Positions 59,499 through 64,000 of a stretch of 64,000 nt of DNA are shown in pieces. The notes beneath the pieces are model-generated. The model saw only the letters and a list, made by a program, of their open reading frames with translations. It was not told the origin of the DNA and made no database searches. A program made the position numbers and the translations under genes. The stretch's first letter is position 1. Each line of letters opens with the position of its first letter. The DNA is from Gammaproteobacteria bacterium. Its GTDB lineage: Bacteria > Pseudomonadota > Gammaproteobacteria > Pseudomonadales > Halieaceae. The stretch is from assembly GCA_030427485.1 (NCBI GenBank), contig JAUICG010000024.1:18263-82262 (forward strand). The letters run 5' to 3'.

Positions 59499-60986
59499 TC
59501 AGTCGCTCGCCATCAGGTCGCCAGTGTCAAAATTCACCTTCAGGCTGAACTGGACGCGATAATCGGTGCCGAGATTTCCAGAGACATCCTCACGCTCGCC
59601 CCAGATGAACTCGGTACCCAGCATCACATTGGTCGCCGGATAGTGCAGCAGGTTGATCTGCGCGATCTGCCCGCGCTTGAACTCGTTGTCGGCCTGCCCG
59701 TCGGTTGTATCAAGGTCTATCAGTGACCAGCCGACCGAGGTGGACCACTGCGGATTCCAGAAATGGTCGTAGTAGGTGCTGACGCCCAGGATGGGTACGG
59801 TCTCGGCGTTGGCCTGGAAAATATCCGCCGAATCGGGGGCGATATCGAGGCCCCCGTCATTCATGTAGTTGCCGATGCCCTCACCGTAGACCAGCTGCAA
59901 CTTGAGCACGTCGCTTCCCCAGGTCCTGAGCCCGGCGCTGGTATTTACGCCCCAGCCGATCTTGTCGTCCTTGTTACCATTGTCGAGTCGTTCATAGCCC
60001 AGCTTGCGCACGATGCCGGCCACCTGGTAGTGGCCGAAGTCGCCGTTGCCGCGGTAGCGGCCCACCAGGTCGGGCACGTCGTTGTACGCCTGAAAGACTT
60101 CCTCCGCGGTGGAATCCACCGATTCGCAATCGGGGGCCGGGTCGGGCAGGCTGCAATTGCTGGTATCGCGGAATTCGCCGACACTCAGTGCCGTGTCCGG
60201 GTCCTCCAGCGAGAGCGAGAATTCGTCTTCGCCCATCGGAAAGGTATATCGTGCCTGCTTGTTGCGGTAGAACACCATGCCGGTCGGGCCCCAGTAGTCG
60301 ATGGTGTTGGGGAAGATATCTATGTCCATGAAGCCGGACCAGTACTGGCCCATGCCGAAGTTCTTGTAGGTCGCCCAGGCATGGCGCACGCGCAAGGTGG
60401 TCTGGCCCTCATCCGTGCCCACGCCGAACAGTTCGCCTTCCAGCAAATAGGTGATGTCGTCGCCGTAGCCGCCCCTGACGCCGAGTCGCGACTGGCGGAC
60501 GCTGTAGACGAAGTCGCCGTCATTGCCGTAGGCCCCGCCCTGGGTGGGAATGGTACTGACGCGCAGGGTATCCGCCCAGTCGGGGTCCACGCGCTTGAAA
60601 TCGTAGATCGCGTCGGCCATCACGAAGCCGTAGATGTCCGCACTGAATTCTGGTGCTGTCCCGGCCGCCGGTGCGCCTGTGTCGGGCATTGCCGGCTGCG
60701 GTTCGGTCGGGGCGCCGAAAGGTTCCTGCATCGCCGACGCCTGCGCGGGAACGACCGCGGTTTCCTGGCCTGACGATGCGGCCTGCCCGGCTTTCAGTCT
60801 CTTCAGTTCTGCGTCCATGGCTTCCAGCATGCGCTGCTGCTGTTCCATGACAGCCCGTTGCTGGTTTAGTTGCTCTTGCAGTTGGGAGATTCTCTCGGCA
60901 TCGGTGGCGGCCTTGGCCTCGGCCCCGAGCATGTAGCAGGCGGACAGAACGGCCGCCTGCAATAGTGCTTTTTCATTTCCTGTCAC
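59499..60986 (-). CDS. DcaP-like outer-membrane porin
   Basis: A 495-residue outer-membrane protein of the DcaP trimeric-porin type. A signal peptide ends near AKA-A27; residues 30-75 form a coiled coil (AERISQLQEQLNQQRAVM) followed by a proline-rich stretch, then a 16-strand-like barrel ending in FSLKVNFDTG. It starts at GTG 60986. Members import dicarboxylates or other small acids; the substrate here is unknown, but the neighbouring secreted glutaminase suggests amino acids. Confidence 0.75.
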   Translation of the reverse strand: MTGNEKALLQAAVLSACYMLGAEAKAATDAERISQLQEQLNQQRAVMEQQQRMLEAMDAELKRLKAGQAASSGQETAVVPAQASAMQEPFGAPTEPQPAMPDTGAPAAGTAPEFSADIYGFVMADAIYDFKRVDPDWADTLRVSTIPTQGGAYGNDGDFVYSVRQSRLGVRGGYGDDITYLLEGELFGVGTDEGQTTLRVRHAWATYKNFGMGQYWSGFMDIDIFPNTIDYWGPTGMVFYRNKQARYTFPMGEDEFSLSLEDPDTALSVGEFRDTSNCSLPDPAPDCESVDSTAEEVFQAYNDVPDLVGRYRGNGDFGHYQVAGIVRKLGYERLDNGNKDDKIGWGVNTSAGLRTWGSDVLKLQLVYGEGIGNYMNDGGLDIAPDSADIFQANAETVPILGVSTYYDHFWNPQWSTSVGWSLIDLDTTDGQADNEFKRGQIAQINLLHYPATNVMLGTEFIWGEREDVSGNLGTDYRVQFSLKVNFDTGDLMASD

Positions 60987-61317
60987 GTGTGTTCTCTCAG
61001 ATGTGCGTACTCGGTTATATACAGCGGGCCCCGTCGGGACTATCTGGCCCCGAGTCGACAGGAACGCCCAAAAAGAATAGGTGATCCGTTTTTAGAACAC
61101 AAGCTGCACGAACACTTGCCGGTGGCTTACGTTAAACTTCCACGCGAGTCGACAGCCTGAGAGGCAGTGCAACACTCGTGGCGAGAATCGTGCGAGGTGG
61201 GCCCGTCTGAGGCGCGTAAGGCCCGGTCCGATATTCCCATCGCAGTGAACTCCGTCCTATACTGCTGCGATGTGGTCCGGATGCAGTAATACCTCACGCT
61301 ACAGGAGATATGAGGAC
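60987..61317. other. 331-bp divergent gap between the porin and the S9 peptidase
   Basis: Divergent control region. A candidate forward promoter is at 61234-61263; I see only a TATATA box for the porin on the reverse strand, without a good -35. No gene or repeat is visible. Confidence 0.6.
61234..61263 (+). promoter_or_regulatory. Candidate S9 peptidase promoter
   Basis: TTCCCA (61234-61239), an 18-nt spacer and TATACT (61258-61263), about 55 nt before the chosen GTG start. It would start transcription at about 61270, arguing against the upstream ATG 61270 as the start codon. Confidence 0.4.
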
Positions 61318-63732
61318 GTGTACGAACAAAAGCCTGCCTTGAGGCGAAGTGGGAAGCGGGGGGGCGCCGCCCTTTTGCTCGTATTGTCAGCCGCAACGGC
61401 GATTTCCGTTCAGGCAGCGAATCCGGTCGATTCCGATTACCGTCAACCGGACGCCGAGATTACCGCGTTGCTGACGGCGGCGACGCCGCCGGAGCCCTTA
61501 TTGCATGCCAGTACCCGCCAGGTGGCGCTGTTGTATCGCGAGCCGGTGATCAGCATGGCGCGGTTGGCCCGGCCGCGTCTCGGCCTGGCGGGCTTCCGCT
61601 TCGACCCGGTATCGCAGACGTCCGGCGTGGTACCGCTGATTTCCCGCGTTGAAGTGCTCTCTACCACTGCGGACGCGCAGCAGCAACCGCTGGTGTGGGA
61701 ACCGCCCGCAGGCGCGGTGCTGGATGATGTGCGTTTTTCGCCTGACGGTCGCACCTTATCTGCTGTGGCTATCGGCGACGGTCCTGCCAGGCTGGTGCTG
61801 TTTGACGTGGCCAGTGCCACACCGCGTGTGCTGGATACGCCGATTCACGCTGCCTGGGGCAGTCCCTGTGACTGGGTAGGAAGTGACGAACTGTTGTGCC
61901 GTGTCACTCCGGGAAAGCGCGGTACCGTACCCGGTACGCGACCGGCACCCACCGTGGTGGAACACGATGGTGGGCCGCTGCCAATGCGCACTTACCAGAA
62001 TCTGCTGGAGAACAACTACGAGGACGCATTGTTCGACTACTACTTCAGCGCCGGATTGGCGCGGGTCGATCGCACCGGCGCGATGCATCGCATACCCGGG
62101 GTAGAGGGTTTATTGCGCATTGTGGAACCCTCGCCCGATGGCGGCTACGCGCTGGTCACGCGCGTGCAGCGCCCCTATCCACGCGTCGTGCCGGCACGCC
62201 GCTTCCCAAGCGTGGTGGAAGTGTGGGATCTCACGTCTGGTCAGCGACTTTACCGCTCCGCGGCGAGCGGCTTCGGTATCGATGGCGACGAGGACGCAAG
62301 GGTGGATCCCCGCCGCGCCGTCTGGATGCCGGCCACAGCGAACGCCGGTACGCACCGGCTGGGTTATATCGAAACTTCAAAGGGTAGCGATGGTGAGGTT
62401 TACCACTGGATGTCACTTTCCGCCCCTTTTACGGCGGAGCCAGTGGAGGTGGCGGTGAGCGCGAAACCGTTCCGGCGCTTTGGTTGGACGTCCGTCGGTA
62501 CGCCTTATTTCACTACTCAGGGGGAGACCGCGGAAGAAGTGAGCTACCAGGTTGTGCGTAACGGCAAGGCCGAGCCCATATGGAAGGGCGTGGTGGCCGA
62601 CCGTTACGACAACCCGGGGCGCGCCATCCGCACCAATGGCAGTGACGGCCCGGTGCTGGAGGCGGATGGCCGGATTTTTATTGCCGGCGACGGCCTGAGC
62701 GACGCCGGACCACGGCCGTTCCTTGACGCGTTGGACCTCGCGCAGGGCGAGACGCGGCGCGTGTTCGAGGCGCAACCGGGCGTGTATGAAATCATACTCG
62801 GCATTCTCGATACCAAGACGCTGGAATTTGTCACCTCACGCGAAACCGAGACCGAGCCCCCGAACCTCTACCTGCACCGTGGCGATTCGCGTACCGTGCT
62901 CAGCCATGTGCCCGACCCCTTCCCGCAACTCGCGAAGACCACGCGCCGGGTGGTGTCTTACCAGCGCGCTGACGGCGTGGCGCTCTCCGGCACGCTCTAC
63001 TTGCCGGAGAACTATCGCGAGGGCCAGCGCCTGCCGACGCTCGTGTGGATCTACCCTACAGAGTTCGACGATCGTGAGCAGGCCGAGCAGATGGACTTGC
63101 GCTTTTTCCGTTTCCACAAGGTGAAGGGGCCTTCGCCGCTGGCGGCGGTTGCTGGCGGCTACGCTGTGCTGCTGAATCCCACGGTGCCCATAGTCTACGA
63201 CGGCAGTGAGACCAGTGACGACTATCTGCCCCAGTTGATTTCCAGTGTCGAGGCCGCGGTGAAATTCCTCATCGACTCCGGCATCAGTGAACCGGGCCGA
63301 CTGGCGGTTGCGGGTCGTAGCTACGGCGCGTTCGCCACTGCAAACCTGCTGGTGCACACTGAACTCTTTGCCGCGGGAATCGCGATGAGTGGCGCCTATA
63401 ATCGCACCCTGACGCCCTTCGGGTTCCAGCACGAGCACCGCTCGTTTTGGGCTGCAACGGAGTATTACGCCAGCATCTCGCCCTTTTATTTTGCCGACCA
63501 GCTCAAGGCTCCGATCCTTCTGGTGCACGGTGGCAGCGACGAAAACGCGGGGACTATCACATTTGGCGCACGGCGTTATTTTCACGCGCTGCTCGGCGCC
63601 GGTGAACAGGCCCGCTATGTCGAATTGCCGTACGAGGGGCACCACTACTGGGGACGTGAAAACGTGCTGCTGGCCTCGGCCGAGATGCTGATGTGGCTGG
63701 ACAGGTTTATCGGGCGGCCTCCGACGCCTTGA
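61318..63732 (+). CDS. Secreted S9D-type (glutamyl endopeptidase-like) peptidase
   Basis: An 804-residue prolyl-oligopeptidase-family (S9) serine peptidase, most like the S9D glutamyl endopeptidases. From GTG 61318 there is a signal peptide (LLLVLSAATAISVQA), a beta-propeller of about 560 residues and a C-terminal alpha/beta hydrolase. The catalytic triad is visible: Ser668 in GRSYGAF, Asp741 in HGGSDENAG and His775/776 in YEGHHYW. SGAYNRTLTPFGFQ is a hallmark of the S9D group. Likely periplasmic digestion of peptides. The ATG 61270 alternative is less likely. Confidence 0.85.
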   Translation: MYEQKPALRRSGKRGGAALLLVLSAATAISVQAANPVDSDYRQPDAEITALLTAATPPEPLLHASTRQVALLYREPVISMARLARPRLGLAGFRFDPVSQTSGVVPLISRVEVLSTTADAQQQPLVWEPPAGAVLDDVRFSPDGRTLSAVAIGDGPARLVLFDVASATPRVLDTPIHAAWGSPCDWVGSDELLCRVTPGKRGTVPGTRPAPTVVEHDGGPLPMRTYQNLLENNYEDALFDYYFSAGLARVDRTGAMHRIPGVEGLLRIVEPSPDGGYALVTRVQRPYPRVVPARRFPSVVEVWDLTSGQRLYRSAASGFGIDGDEDARVDPRRAVWMPATANAGTHRLGYIETSKGSDGEVYHWMSLSAPFTAEPVEVAVSAKPFRRFGWTSVGTPYFTTQGETAEEVSYQVVRNGKAEPIWKGVVADRYDNPGRAIRTNGSDGPVLEADGRIFIAGDGLSDAGPRPFLDALDLAQGETRRVFEAQPGVYEIILGILDTKTLEFVTSRETETEPPNLYLHRGDSRTVLSHVPDPFPQLAKTTRRVVSYQRADGVALSGTLYLPENYREGQRLPTLVWIYPTEFDDREQAEQMDLRFFRFHKVKGPSPLAAVAGGYAVLLNPTVPIVYDGSETSDDYLPQLISSVEAAVKFLIDSGISEPGRLAVAGRSYGAFATANLLVHTELFAAGIAMSGAYNRTLTPFGFQHEHRSFWAATEYYASISPFYFADQLKAPILLVHGGSDENAGTITFGARRYFHALLGAGEQARYVELPYEGHHYWGRENVLLASAEMLMWLDRFIGRPPTP

Positions 63733-63800
63733 AAGCAATTCCTGAGTGAGTCAAGAGCACATACTTTGACCAGATCGGGCTTGTCGCTCGCACGGAGCAA

Positions 63801-63877
63801 GGGCCCGGGTGGCGGTTGGGCAATCCGCTCGCAAGTATCGGGGAAGCGAGCGGATTGCCCAACCGCCATCCGGGCCC
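63801..63877 (+). repeat. Long inverted repeat, element A3
   Basis: Arms at 63801-63832 (starting GGGCCCGGGTGGCGGTTGG) and 63846-63877 are complementary over 32 nt with one mismatch, around a 13-nt loop. The centre TATCGGGGAAGCGA (63836-63849) resembles TATCGTGGAGCGA in the core of A2 (15106-15118), but the arms share nothing with A1 or A2. It starts 69 nt after the S9 peptidase gene; only 123 nt remain to the window end, so a partner element could lie outside. Confidence 0.85.
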
Positions 63878-64000
63878 GTCACCAAAGGCAACATATTCCG
63901 GCCAATTAGCCACACGCAATATGGAGTCCAGTCTACCGGTGACAGCTGCCCAGGAACGACCTTTCAGTAAACCTCAAAGTACTCCTGGATCTTGACCGGG

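Overview
The window reads as a chromosomal segment of a GC-rich, free-living gammaproteobacterium. The full S10-spc-alpha ribosomal cluster followed by uvrA-MFS-ssb, the fabA-fabB pair, rplU-rpmA-obgE-proB, and a bifunctional mannose-1-phosphate guanylyltransferase all fit the Pseudomonas/Cellvibrionales side of the class. A marine Halieaceae-like lineage is my best guess, but that is inference. There are no phage, integrase, transposase, CRISPR or tRNA features.

Layout. 1-605: small YdcH and DksA-like genes. 765-14701: one long ribosomal transcription unit (S10, spc and alpha operons, secY, rpoA) with a consensus promoter before rpsJ and a second promoter plus a folded leader before rpsM. 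14702-15283: a convergent gap holding two long inverted repeats. 15284-20190: uvrA (reverse), an MFS transporter and ssb. 20245-22851: an SDR sugar-nucleotide reductase-like protein, moaB and moeA. 22877-24623: fabA-fabB on the reverse strand. 24819-28705: a Pho-box-like promoter followed by manC, galU and manB, which supply GDP-mannose and UDP-glucose for polysaccharide; pgi converges on them. 30488-35117: ispB diverging from rplU-rpmA-obgE-proB, with a second pair of inverted repeats between rpmA and obgE. 35156-40727: a PQQ dehydrogenase, an aldehyde dehydrogenase under a palindromic operator, a ZIP metal transporter, an ICMT-like methyltransferase and a small monoheme cytochrome.

40759-51708 is the most distinctive accessory region: ferrochelatase, two OmcA/MtrC-type decaheme lipoproteins, an MtrB/PioB-type porin, an MtrA/DmsE-type decaheme cytochrome, a tetraheme NapC/CymA-type quinol dehydrogenase and a MenA-like prenyltransferase, all on the reverse strand. 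Together they would carry electrons from the quinone pool through the periplasm and outer membrane to the cell surface, a complete Mtr-type extracellular electron transfer conduit.

51922-57612 runs forward: an NAD-type glutamate dehydrogenase-like enzyme, a membrane protein that appears to fuse a periplasmic dCache sensor to a pentameric-ligand-gated-channel-like module, a PPK2 polyphosphate kinase and two unknown proteins. 57641-60986 (reverse) holds a DUF3313 protein, a secreted glutaminase and a DcaP-like porin. The window ends with a secreted S9 peptidase and another long inverted repeat.

The two most novel-looking items are (1) a set of five intergenic inverted repeats, all beginning GGG and ending CCC, in which the 26-32-nt arms differ completely between copies while the central core is conserved, with two closely spaced opposite-orientation pairs; and (2) the dCache/channel-like fusion protein.
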